A model generated the notes under the pieces. That model had not been told where the DNA came from, made no database searches, and saw only the letters and a program-made list of their open reading frames with translations. A stretch of DNA of 64,000 bases from Rhytidiadelphus loreus (taxonomy: Eukaryota > Streptophyta > Bryopsida > Hypnales > Hylocomiaceae): the NCBI GenBank assembly GCA_947034895.1, contig OX344765.1, positions 41,421,001 through 41,485,000 of the forward strand. Reading direction: 5' to 3'. Both the position numbers and the translations under genes were made by a program. This document shows, one piece after another, positions 36,492 through 47,039 of this stretch (positions are counted from its first letter, which is position 1; every line of letters begins with the position of its first letter).

Positions 36492-37442
36492 GCATTCGTT
36501 TGCGTAGTGACCGTCTTTGCTACACTTGTGACAAAAAATCCGTCGAGTAGTGTTGGAGCTGGTCTTGTCAACGTTCGTCCTGTCGGAGCTGCGAGAAGAT
36601 TGTCGGAGGTTACGGGAAGACTGTCCGGGGCCAGGTGGTCGTGGAACGTGAGCGCGATCAGTTTGTTGTCAGCGATCAGGTTGTCATCCGTGCTGGTGTC
36701 TTCCTCTGCTGTGGTGGGTGATATTAATATCAACGGCGTCGTCTCTTTCTAATGTTTGGCTTTGTTCCTCTGGTAATAATAGTCCCTCTAGGTCGAAAAA
36801 GGATGGGGTACGTTCCTGTCCTTTTTGAATCTGTCTAAATGTCGACCAGGAGGAGGGAAGACTATTTAAGGTCATATCAACTAGATCCTCATCAGGTATA
36901 GTTACCCCCATGCTAGCTAGTTGAGTGACGAGTGAATTGACAATCTGGAGGTGGTCACTCATGGGCTTCCCTTCTGCTAGTTTGAGAGAGTAGAACTTTG
37001 CTTTGAGGGAGAGACGACGTGAATTGCTCCTGACATCACACATTGTGCGTAAGCGCTGCCAGATCGCAGCTGGATCCGAAAGATGAATGACGTTGAGGAT
37101 GATTGAGTCACGTACCGAAGATGTGATGATGCGGCCGACATGGAAGCGAAGTTCATGGTCCTCGTCCATGTTGTCAACTGGTCTGGTCCGAGCACCTGTC
37201 GTTGTTTGATCCGCCAAACCGAGGTTGAGAGTTGCAGTGGCTGTGGTGTTGTCGTGCTGGTTCGTCGTTGTTGAGGTAGCCGTGTCGACGGAGCTTGTGG
37301 CGGCGCCGCCCGTGCTAGGTTCGACGAACCTCCACAGTTTCTCCTAGGTAAGAATCATCCTCACTCTATAGCTCCAAATAGCATAGTTAGCTGGTCCACT
37401 TAGCTTCATCGAGTCTGGAATGTCCTTAGTGGTAGGATCCAT
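36492..37442 (-). pseudogene. Copia gag with zinc knuckle (broken)
   Basis: The frame opens at an ATG at 37442 (MDPTTKDIPDS), has the usual N-terminal LSGPANYAIWSYRVRM phrase, and a central gag core with NVIHLSDPAAIWQRL. It ends in a CX2CX4HX4C zinc knuckle (CHKCSKDGHYANEC, 36492-36533). All parts are in one frame with pol, so this was a single gag-pol frame. Stops interrupt it at 37344-37346 (TAG), 36684-36686 (TGA) and 36669-36671 (TGA). Confidence 0.9.
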
Positions 37443-37643
37443 AACTATCGAGAAGTAACGGGAAGAAAGAAAGTAGGATCGACTGTGCCGATCGAGAAAA
37501 AAAAAAAGGAGATAGAATCGACTGTGTCGATTAAGTATAACAGGAGCGATACTAGACTGTTGAGAAATAGAAAGGCTAACTTAACCAGCTAGCTCTTGAA
37601 GTCACTCGGTGTACTATGTCAACCTGAGATTTCTAAAAGTGTC

Positions 37644-37655
37644 GCTCTGATACCA
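37644..37655 (-). other. Primer-binding site, initiator Met-tRNA type
   Basis: On the minus strand TGGTATCAGAGC directly follows the 5' LTR. It is complementary to the 3' end of plant initiator methionine tRNA, the standard copia primer. Confidence 0.93.
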
Positions 37656-37802
37656 TGTTGAAATTGTAACAGTGTTACATAAGAGATATAAAACATAAAG
37701 CAGGCACTGGTTATATACTAACAACTTAGGTTAAGCCTAAGTGGATGAATGGATGAATGGTATACTAATAGGATGTAACCCTAACAGGGATAAATCCCAA
37801 CA
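37656..37802 (-). repeat. 5' LTR of copia element
   Basis: This is the 147-bp terminal repeat at the upstream end of the minus-strand element. It should hold the promoter; a TATAAAAC-like stretch lies within it. Confidence 0.95.
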
Positions 37803-37807
37803 AAAAT

Positions 37808-39000
37808 TGCCAAGCAATTCATTTTTTTAAAAAGAGGCTAGGAAACAGTGAAAACGAGTAATACACACATATGATTTTACTAAATTAAAGTGTACACCTA
37901 CACGTATGTGAATATATGAATACATATTCAAATATAAATACAAACATAAGAATACAAATAATAATACAATATGTCTATGATACAAACATAGATACGGATG
38001 CAAATACGCATGCATTGTCTCGTATTCATTGATGAATAAGGTAGTTGAGCTCTTTTCGATCACTTAAGCAATTCAACATATTGACGTACAAGTATGGTGA
38101 GGGGAAAAATTTCCTTGTTTATAGAATTAGATTTTAGAGTGATTTCATATTTTTTTTACAATTTTTTCCTCAAAAACAAAATTATGATGAATTTTTTCCG
38201 TGAAGCTTCAATGTAGGTGATAATTGTGGCTTCCACTACACATCTTATGATCATTGTATGCTTTCAACGTACACCTCTCCAATATTTGTGTTACGTGAGT
38301 TGTCACCTACACCACAAATTGATCGGAAACATGACAATCTAACTAGTGAAAATGAGTAATTGATCAGAAAGAGGTTGGCTACTTTATCCTCAAATTCAAC
38401 CTCTATATGATTCTTGAAATATGAAAATTCATGGAATGGTGTAATGATATATTCACTCTGCAATATCAACAATTTGCTTGTATTGGCTTATATTGTGGTA
38501 GTGGACTGAGGTAGTCTACTCTTAAAGTGACCTTTGAAAAATTGATTGCGTTTTGGAGGTAATTCAACTTCCATTGTACAAACCCTATTGTACAAACGTG
38601 CACTAGTACAAAGGTACATTTTGCTTTCTTCAATGTACCAATAGTGTATATTTCAGGGAGTGGTTGCTTTAATGATCCATGCATTTCAAATTCAAAAATC
38701 TGTAACTAGTTCTATGAAGGTCCAAAGGATTTGGATTAGATACCAATTCCATTTTTCTTCTTACAAAAATTTACTAAAAATTGTTGCTCCATATTTTTAA
38801 ATCATGAAAAATCCTCAATATAGGTTCACCTTTTCAAAGCTCCATTTTATAAAAGATGTTCTTTTTGGTAAAAAAATACACAAATCTAGACATTTCTTTA
38901 CAATCATAATTGTAGGTATATACAATTCAATCCATATAATGATTATTAAATGTCATTATAAGTATGATGCTTGAGCTGCCACTAATTACAATAATTACTA
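37808..39000. repeat. AT-rich DNA with inverted DR2 copy, no gene seen
   Basis: About 38,590-38,790 matches 24,900-25,110 in reverse complement. No frame resembles a known protein. Confidence 0.55.
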
Positions 39001-39008
39001 CAACCTCA

Positions 39009-39088
39009 TCCTCCAACTCCATCCCCATCCATCAACTCCATTCCCATCCATCAACTCCATCCATATCCATCAACTCCATCCCCATCCC
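39009..39088. repeat. 19-bp tandem repeat, about 4 copies
   Basis: The unit ATCCCCATCCATCAACTCC repeats with small changes. No coding significance is seen. Confidence 0.85.
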
Positions 39089-39464
39089 TCTAGATGATTG
39101 CAAAAGGTTCTTGGTTGTAGTAACCCAAGGGCTTTACATTGTAAATTTTATTTTTTTCTTGGTTTCTTAGTATTGTGAATTAATTAGTGAACTTCACATT
39201 TCTAAGTTCAATTGAATCAACAAAGTGTGTGAAATTCCAAACTCCACCCTCTACCCTCTACAAAGATATTCTAAGTCACTTTAAAAGTGTGAACCCTACT
39301 ATTGTAAGCTTCACAAAATACAATTGCAAACTCTCTCAAGATAATCTTCAATTTGATTGGCTACTTCTTGGAATGCCCCAACTATGTTTTCAAGATTGCC
39401 GACAACAAAGAACATCAAGAATTTGCAACCCAATAGGAGAGATGAGGCACCCAACCACAACCCC

Positions 39465-39890
39465 ATCAACAATCTATAGGGTACTATAAATTCAACAAAG
39501 ACATGGATTGATATCCAACCATCAATTCTTGGAGTGCTACCATAACACATGTCCCCAATTTTGAAACCCCATCAACAATCTATAGGGTACCATAAATTCA
39601 ACAAAGACACAAACTAATATCTGACCATCAATTCTTGGAGTGCTACCATAACACATGTCCCTAAGATTGATTTCCAACCATCAACTCTTGCAATGCTACT
39701 ATGACACATGGCCTTGGTTTTGAGTACCAAGACTAATTTCCGACCAGCAGTTCCAAGTTTCCAACCATCAATTCTTGGTTTCGGACCATTAGTTCCAAGT
39801 TTCCGACCATCAATTCTTGATTTCCGACCATCATTTCCAAGTTTCCGACCATCAATTCTTGGAGTGCTATCATGACACATCTCTAGTTTG
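39465..39890. repeat. Degenerate tandem repeats (~106 bp and ~40 bp units)
   Basis: A ~106-bp unit with CCATCAACAATCTATAGGGT and TTCTTGGAGTGCTACCATAA occurs twice (from about 39,461 and 39,567). Then shorter units based on CCGACCATCAATTCTTGG and AGTTCCAAGTTTCCGACC alternate up to 39,870. The repetitive minus-strand frame across it has no family likeness. Confidence 0.75.
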
Positions 39891-40598
39891 GAGTGCCAAA
39901 GTGAGCAAAAAGTAGTCTCTGAATGAACAGTTATGGAACACTCTAGACTTTGGTTATGGATTTGGACCAACTTTTGGCTTCCAAAATTCTTAGTAATTTC
40001 AATTACAGGAATAAATTATCAAAAAATTTGCAGCCCCCATATTTTCTATCATTCTACATGGGAAAAATTTGCATCACCTTATACTACTGCTCCAGATCAT
40101 GAGCAAAATCGCTTAAGTGATGGGTTATGGTGGCTCCACCTTAACCTTAATAGATTTACTTATGTCAAGGTTTGTCATTGTCACCTATGACATGGCATGG
40201 CATGTTATCAATCTACAAAGATCTAGCAGGCAATGATGTTCTGACTGACTTAGGTCTTCACCATGACCCAGCAGCGATTATAATTCTACAGAAGAGTGAC
40301 ATCTCTAGATGCCCAAGGTACTAGTGATGAGATATCTGTAGTACAAAGTTCATCAGAAAGCTCATGCATCACCTAAAGTTCAAGGAGAGTACCAAACTCT
40401 GCACCTAACTTCATATGCTCAAGTAGCCTTGTGTTCATGGGGGGTTACAGCCAAATCTTCAGCCTTGATGCTCACTGGTCCAACAAGTGTGAGTGGGTAT
40501 TCCTAGATGAAGTAAGCCAGAATTTTGTTGACTGCTGCAACGTTTCTCTATTGACACTCAAAGCACCCCACCTTCCGAGAGAAGTCAGTTCGATTTAC

Positions 40599-43500
40599 TT
40601 ACTCTTCCTCTGGAACTTCGACTGCTTCTTCTTCATCTTGAAGAAGGTTTTCCCGATTGTCGTGAGCCCAAAATCCACGCACATCTGTAAGCATACTGGC
40701 TATGGTGCCTCCTTGGCGACAAGCCAATAAGTCGGCTAACGTTATCCTCAGGGGATCAGAAGGCTTGACCATATCCCAGATTTCATCCCTTACATCCTCA
40801 ATGCATAGATCATAATTTCCACCTTCGATCCACTTCTGGTGAACATCCCTGCATGATGCCGAGCAGATAATTGTGGAAACCGATTAGTTGTTATCGAAGC
40901 AATCTACAATTCTGGGTTGACCAATCACTCAACTTGGAAAGCATCCAGCCCAGTGCCCCAAATGTGAGGCAAACAGACAGACACATTACTTGTAACAAAC
41001 TCCATTTTCTTAACCCTTATAGGACCAAGAAAGAAGTTTATCAAAGTCTAGTATGTACTTTAACTTTTCAAATCTTCAAATTCTAAATATTGAAAATTTT
41101 CTTGCATTTTGACGATATTTTTGTGATTAAAGTGATATTTTAAATGTGTTTGACCTAGATTTTTCATTTGTATCAGACAAAGTTGAAATTTCAGGACTCA
41201 GAAATTTGGCCATCACGGTATAGGACGATTCTGCGAACAGTTGGGACGTTTAAGGGCTAAAGCCACCTTACAGAAGTTCTGAAACTAGGGGAAGCTGACT
41301 GAGGAGACTCCGAAAGAAAAAATTTAACTACATGACCCAAAATTGAGCCTTTAGGTTTAAATTGTTTGAATGTCTGGGAATAATGAGGCTTGCAAACCTG
41401 AACTCAAGGAACGCAGGCAGGAAATTCCCAGTGTAAACAATTTTGTAGGAAGAGAGTATCGAGTAGCCAACATGACTCGAAAGTTGCCACTCTTCTTTTC
41501 TTCCATATGCATGTATTCCTACTGCCACTACAGCTAATACAACCGAGATGTAAAAAGTTATGCAAGGCGTGACGTGCTTTACAAGACCTATTTACGTGTC
41601 GCCTGGGTTGGTGAGTGAGCACAGACCTGAAAAGAGTGTGAACGTCTACTGTTGTTAGAAAGCCCCGGTTCTGAAGATCCAAGCACTTGAACAAATATGT
41701 CAAACCTTCTGGAGTCTCTCGATTCTCCAGAGCCAAGACAAAGTCTAGAAAACTTTCAAAGTCCATTTCTCGAGCTTTACCGCCGCTGCCTCGGCCACCC
41801 CTTCTCACGTGCTCATCAAAAACTGCAAAATTATATATGATATGGCAGGATGTGTTAACTCTCTACAGTGCATCTGAACAAATATGGACAGGCCGTTGTA
41901 AAATTTTACAAGCCTGTACAAATAGAACACTCTTTGAGGATGAGAGCCCCAGTTGCTGATTATTAGCAAAGTGCCTTAAGAAGCAATCTGGTACCAAGTA
42001 ACGTCAGCGTAACTTGGAGTGTGTTACTGTCAAACAGGTGTACAGCATTGCATTAATTCTGTAAATATGAATATTGCAGCAAAATTAGGATAGTGTTTTA
42101 ATAAAACAGACGAGCTGCTGAGAATTTGCAGGGATAAAACATACCACGCTCAATAAAGATTTCCGTCAACGTGCCATCAGCATATGCTTGCAGTTCTTCC
42201 TTACTCAAGGTGCCATTCATATCCTTATCCAAACCCAGAAATGTATCTGCATCAAACGATTCAACAATAGAGCAGCCCGCCAAAATTATGAAAGTAAAAG
42301 GGACAGATTTCCAAGAAATCAATAGACAGCAAATACACAAGGTTGATTACAACATGACCATTTAAATACAATCGTTCACCTAAAGGTAATACCCTTTCAA
42401 AACTAATACAACACTTCAACCACTCAATAAGAGAAAGAGAGTAAAGGGCATACCACAAATGCGTTGAGCACTGCTAAGAGAAAACCAGTTATCAGCAGGC
42501 TCAGGTTCCCCGCCTTCCTCTTCAGTTTCCTAAAATACCTCCCACCATCCACACTATGAGGACAACCTAAACAATCTCCACGACTGTCAACAGATATAGC
42601 CACTTTTAAAGTTGATAGATTGCACAATAAGTGCACGCTTGAGAACCAGAGTACAAACAGATTAATGCACTAATAAATAAATAGCTTATGCGGCAACAAA
42701 GAGAAACACTCTATCCAAACTAAATAACATTCACAACGGGTGCAAACACTATGCACCCACCATCAGTTCACTAAAAAGAACTTGGACGTGTGTTACAAAA
42801 ATACAGGCTTTGATCAGACTGCGCTCATAAAGAAGCGATACCTGGTGAAGCTCCATGAGCTCTGCTAGACAATTGCTGAGCAGGACCTTCTTGATGCATA
42901 ATTTACCTGCACAATGCGATTTCATGTTCAAATTTGAAACTAGCGATTCCAAGAAGTTGGCTACCCTAGAAACCACAGTATAAGCCTGTGAAAGAGACTT
43001 CATCGGTGTGCTTGCCAAACCATACTGCACCAAGCATATGAGAGTCATCGACTAGACGCTCAGCATTGAGAGAGAGAGAGAGAGAGAGAAAGTGAGGTAG
43101 TGGAAGAGAACAAACCTCGTCGCAATGGATCACAGAAGAAGTAGAACTTCCGAGCAGCAATTCTACTGTACATGGCCAGAAAAGGAGGAGGGATGTTGCG
43201 TAGTTGAGCAAGATTTGGAATGAGTCCTCGTATGTACGCCTCCATTTCCTAGAATTCACAATACTGAGATCGTCAGTAATTAACAATCACTGACACACTG
43301 TAGAAAACTCTGTAATAGGAGGCAAATTTATTCAATATGCCAAATTAGCTCAACTATATGGTAGTTTTTACTCCAGCCATAAATTCAAGATGAATACAAT
43401 ATCAATCCTTCAAGACTCAGCACACAGGTCAATGTTGATATACATTCACTGTGGAACCCTTGACAAAATATAGTAAGAACTAACTCTAAGACACAACCAC

Positions 43501-46500
43501 AAGCCACCTATTACTAATCTTAGTGCCACGTGAAGGCAGTCCAGTCAAACAGAGGTCAACAATACTATATATAAGCTGAATATAAGACAGCACAAGTGAA
43601 TAAAGAACACTTGCAAACAAGGTTGAGGTCAATTCATTCTGTTTCTAACTCACTATTTATATCGGCTCAACATGACAAAAGGTCATTAATAACAGTCACG
43701 ACAGAATTCAGGGAATGACTAGATGGAAATTAGTTCAATGTGTGTGACCTGCGGCTGAAGAAAACCATCACCATCTTCGTCCAATTCACTCATATCAATT
43801 CGAGCTTGTGTCAATGAAACCTGCACAATGAAGAAAATAACATACCTAAGAATAAATTAAAAATAAAGTTGGCAGGCTCACTTCTTGGGTTAAGAGAATG
43901 AATAATTTGATGATAAGATTATTCTTACTACTATAATCTAATTCACGGTAGACCCTTTTCAATAGGAAAAAAGAGAAAATATCAAGGGAATGTGGAAACT
44001 ATCAACGGAACGAACGTCATATCAGTGTTGCGCCTAATGGTTTTGTTCCTCATTATCAGCAAGAAAAAACAAGACTGGCGGAGAACACACATTAATAGAC
44101 AATCTTCTTACATACTAATAGGGGTAATGCAGATCTCCAATAATATTTCAAGATAAAAAAACAGATAAGCAACATCATTATGAACTTACTGTACGCATGA
44201 CATAGAGATAGAACGGAAGGATTGCAATGCGTCCAAAATCGTCCTTCTCAAACTTCAAGAAATTACACGCTGAGAAGAATTTTCTGCACTTCGGTCCAAT
44301 CTGCTCCGTGCAGAGAGTTGCAATATGGCAGAAGTCTTCATAATTCATCTGCGCATCAGGGGTATTGTTAGAACGCGGCAAATTCTCAACTAAGACCTTA
44401 TATGTGACATAAAATCCGACTTACACAGAGAATCTTTATAATGAAACAGTCGAGAGAATGTCAGGTAAATATAACCTTCTCTGTACCAGTAGCCTCGTCA
44501 ATGCTGCAATTCTCACGCAGCAAGACCCACATGGTATCCAGATCGTCAGCGTTCAAGAGGACCTCCGCTTGTTTCTGCAATTCCACAACAACATACAGGT
44601 TAATCCAAAAGGTAGACAATAACCAATGAGAAAATTCTATATAACTTCGTATCTCTATCAAGGCTCTGCGTTAGACTCTCAATACCAAACCAATCTTAAT
44701 AGATTGCAACCATCACTTTCTCGTTACAAGCATCACTTGGGACTTTAATAAAAACACTCCACTACATACCGAACACCTCCTCCTCTCCATTACACCAGAA
44801 AAATGATGCATGGAAACTTGATCACAGTATACCTTTAGAAAACGGAACTTCGCAAGACGTTGCACCTTCGTACCGGCAGAATTCTCTGAAGGCTTCTGTA
44901 GATCACCCAAACAACAAATCAATGAGATAGATTCAAATTCACTACAAAAACATACAGTCACGAGTAGTAATTTTAAGATGTAAATTCAACCTGCAAGACA
45001 GCCTATTCTGATAGCGCGGATTTGAAAGAAAAGTTAAGAAGATGGCCGAAATACCTTTCTGTAGAAACTAGGAATAGCCCCCGCAGCAACTGCTTTCTGC
45101 TGACGTTCTTTGTAGGCCTCAAGCAGAATTTTCTTCGTCTCCATCTCTACAAACAACAACAGGAGTAGGTACTCAACAACCAGAATATATGATTCCCCCG
45201 TCAAATTTCGACGAATCCAAATTAGCAAAGATTCTCATCCACGATCTGTCTAATGATATATTTTGGAATTCTTGAGTTTATGAATAATTGCAACTTGCAC
45301 ATTGAATTCTTGATATATTTTTTTACGTGAATTCCCCAACCACAACTCCCATCCAACACGGTTAGGGAAAAACGGAACATTTCGTTCTATTCCATTTCTT
45401 AATTGCTTGTTTGATTGCCTTAGACTGTGATTGTTAAGATTCTGCTTCAAAGACTCCGTTCTTAAGATGTAAGTACACGTACAAAGATTGAGAAACTTGA
45501 AAATGCGTTCAGATTATGGAATAAAATGTTTATATACAATTTTCCCGTACGTCTGCCATCAAATCTGCCCCAGGATTTTCAGAGAACAATGGACATGTAA
45601 GAGAATGCCTAATAAACTCGATCTACTGAACACAACCAATGCTACATGCTTCCTAAATGACATTTGCTTTGGAAAGCTGTGTCAGCCTGTGTCAGGCTCA
45701 GACCCGAGTCCATCGCCCGATCCATACTTGATTCTGTTTACGATCCTGCTATGTAAAGACTCTATTCTTAAACTGTACGCACATACACAGAGGTTGAAGA
45801 AAGTAAAAGAAGGAGATCAAATTATTACTGAACTAGAAACCGGAGAACGGAATAAAACGGTTTTTGCTCAGCAACCCTGTCATTAACCTACTAGAGTAAA
45901 AACTCCGATCCAATGTTCTCAGAGAACAATAGACATGTAAGAGAATGTTCGAACTACCGACCACAACCAATGCTACATACCTCCAATTCCAACCTGTCGA
46001 AGCCGAGCCCTTTGCCCTTAGACTATGTTCCTTAAGATTCTGGTTTTTAACACTCTCTTCTTAAGCTGTAAGTACACATAATAAGATAAAAAAACGCGAA
46101 AAAGTTCAAATTATTTCTGAACAAAAGAATCGGAGAGCAGAATAAACGTCCATTTTCTTCCGTTTTCCAGTAACCCTACTATCAAAAGGAACTCCGATCA
46201 AACCTGGTCCAATGTACATGCAAGCAAACGACCAAACGACCGAGCACAACCAATGCTCCATCCCTGCTAATCCTCTGGAATATCATTCCAACCTATGGTA
46301 GCCTCAGAGCCCAGCCCTTTGGCTTAGTCTACATCCTTTTTAGATTCTGTTTTTTTAAGACCCTCTTCTTAAGCTGAAAGTACACAGAAAAATATTTTAC
46401 AAAACGTGGAAACGTTCAAATTATTTCTGAACTAAAAATTGGCGAGCAGAATAAAATGTCCATTTTATTCTGTCATTCCGTAACCCTGCCATCACATCTA

Positions 46501-46703
46501 TTAACAGAAACTCCGATTACACCTGGTCCAATGTACAATCAAGCGAACGCTAAAACCACCGAACACAACCAACCTGTGGCTGCCTCAGAGCCGAGTCCTT
46601 CGCCCGATCCAACATACTTGCGGAGCTGCTCCACCCACAGCATTGACGACGGGCGTGGCGCCTTCGGCTCCACTTTCTCCTGGGCTCCCTCGCTGGCTTC
46701 CAT
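40599..46703 (-). CDS. TON2: PP2A B'' regulatory subunit TON2/FASS-like, 12 exons, 478 aa
   Basis: This EF-hand B'' subunit targets protein phosphatase 2A; in Arabidopsis TON2/FASS acts in the TTP complex at cortical microtubules and the preprophase band, setting division planes. Exons in order: 46574-46703, 45055-45146, 44833-44895, 44476-44574, 44190-44348, 43749-43820, 43116-43248, 42842-42906, 42454-42529, 42145-42246, 41627-41822, 40599-40848. All junctions are GT-AG, phases join, and the total of 1,437 nt gives 478 residues, close to the 480 of the Arabidopsis protein. Landmarks: SSMLWVEQLRKYVGSGEGLG near the N-terminus, GPKCRKFF and FYLYVMRT in exon 5, an EF-like loop DEDGDGF (from residue 195), a canonical EF-hand loop DKDMNGTLSKEE (303-314), and DVRGFWAHDNRENLLQ near the end. 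It looks intact. Intron 1 holds tandem copies of the exon 1 boundary. Confidence 0.96.
45410..46600. repeat. Four ~300-bp tandem units in TON2 intron 1, reaching exon 1
   Basis: Phrases such as TTCTTAAGCTGTAAGTACAC, GAGCAGAATAAA and ACACAACCAATGCTACAT return every ~280-303 bp. The end of exon 1 (plus strand GAGCCGAGTCCTTCGCCCGA at 46589) has decayed counterparts at about 45,703 (GAGTCCATCGCCCGATCC), 46,006 (GAGCCCTTTGCCC) and 46,307 (GAGCCCAGCCCTTTGG). The array therefore arose by repeated tandem duplication of the exon 1/intron 1 junction. The copies have lost the frame. Confidence 0.85.
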
Positions 46704-46706
46704 GGC

Positions 46707-46961
46707 TTAAACTCCAATAGCAAATGAAACCCTCCAATGTCTCCTAAAACTTCCCATACAGCACGGCTCAATGTGAAATTGAACTGTCAATGCGGCCTTC
46801 TTAACAACATGTCGAAGATGGAACGGGAGAATGCGCCATACCGGGAGTAAAGCTGCGAAGGCGATCCAGGCGTGGGAGAGAAGAAGGAAGCAAAACCCTA
46901 AGCGAAGCGAAGCAGGGGCAACCAAAGCATGAAAAAAGAAGCGCAATACGGCAACTGCCAT
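46707..46961 (-). CDS. Upstream ORF in the TON2 5' leader, 84 codons
   Basis: The ORF begins with ATG at 46961 and ends with TAA at 46707-46709. One codon (GCC) then precedes the TON2 ATG at 46703, in the same frame. The product would be hydrophobic at the start (MAVAVLRFFFHALVAPASLR). Whether the ATG lies in the mRNA is not known; an intron or a transcription start inside the frame is possible. If transcribed it would be expected to limit translation of the main ORF. Confidence 0.4.
   Translation of the reverse strand: MAVAVLRFFFHALVAPASLRLGFCFLLLSHAWIAFAALLPVWRILPFHLRHVVKKAALTVQFHIEPCCMGSFRRHWRVSFAIGV
46893..46901. promoter_or_regulatory. Telo-box AAACCCTAA upstream of TON2
   Basis: AAACCCTAA lies about 190 bp before the TON2 start. 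This motif is common near transcription starts of plant genes active in dividing cells. The link is by position only. Confidence 0.45.
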
Positions 46962-47039
46962 TGTCGGTGGCTGACACTCCGAATAATCAGACGAACCCCA
47001 GGTTCGACGGAATCCTCAGAATTTCAGTTGTAAGGTGGA

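Larger units (their letters stand above)
32256..37802 (-). mobile_element. Ty1/copia LTR retrotransposon, full length, 5,547 bp
   Basis: Two 147-bp LTRs (32256-32402 and 37656-37802), beginning TGTTGAAATTG and ending ATCCCAACA, bound the element. AAAAT repeats on both sides (32251-32255 and 37803-37807). On the minus strand the order is gag, zinc knuckle, protease, integrase, reverse transcriptase, RNase H, which is the copia order. The LTRs differ at 3 of 147 positions, so the insertion is fairly young, yet the coding region has six stops and one frameshift. A plus-strand ORF with a viroplasmin-type domain lies between the pol end and the 3' LTR. Confidence 0.97.

Noticed and set aside
34365..36752. 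Several plus-strand frames of 60-109 codons over the copia element
   Set aside because: They are shadows of gag-pol on the minus strand. Unlike the 32.6-32.9 kb frame, none shows a recognisable domain.
39614..39970. Minus-strand frame with repeated RIDGRK-like words
   Set aside because: It is a translation of degenerate tandem repeats, with no start context and no family match.
41404..45450. Many separate 60-134-codon frames on the minus strand
   Set aside because: They are exons of one TON2/FASS gene read on into introns, not individual genes.
46893..46901. AAACCCTAA considered as telomeric repeat
   Set aside because: There is a single copy only. It is better read as a telo-box promoter motif.
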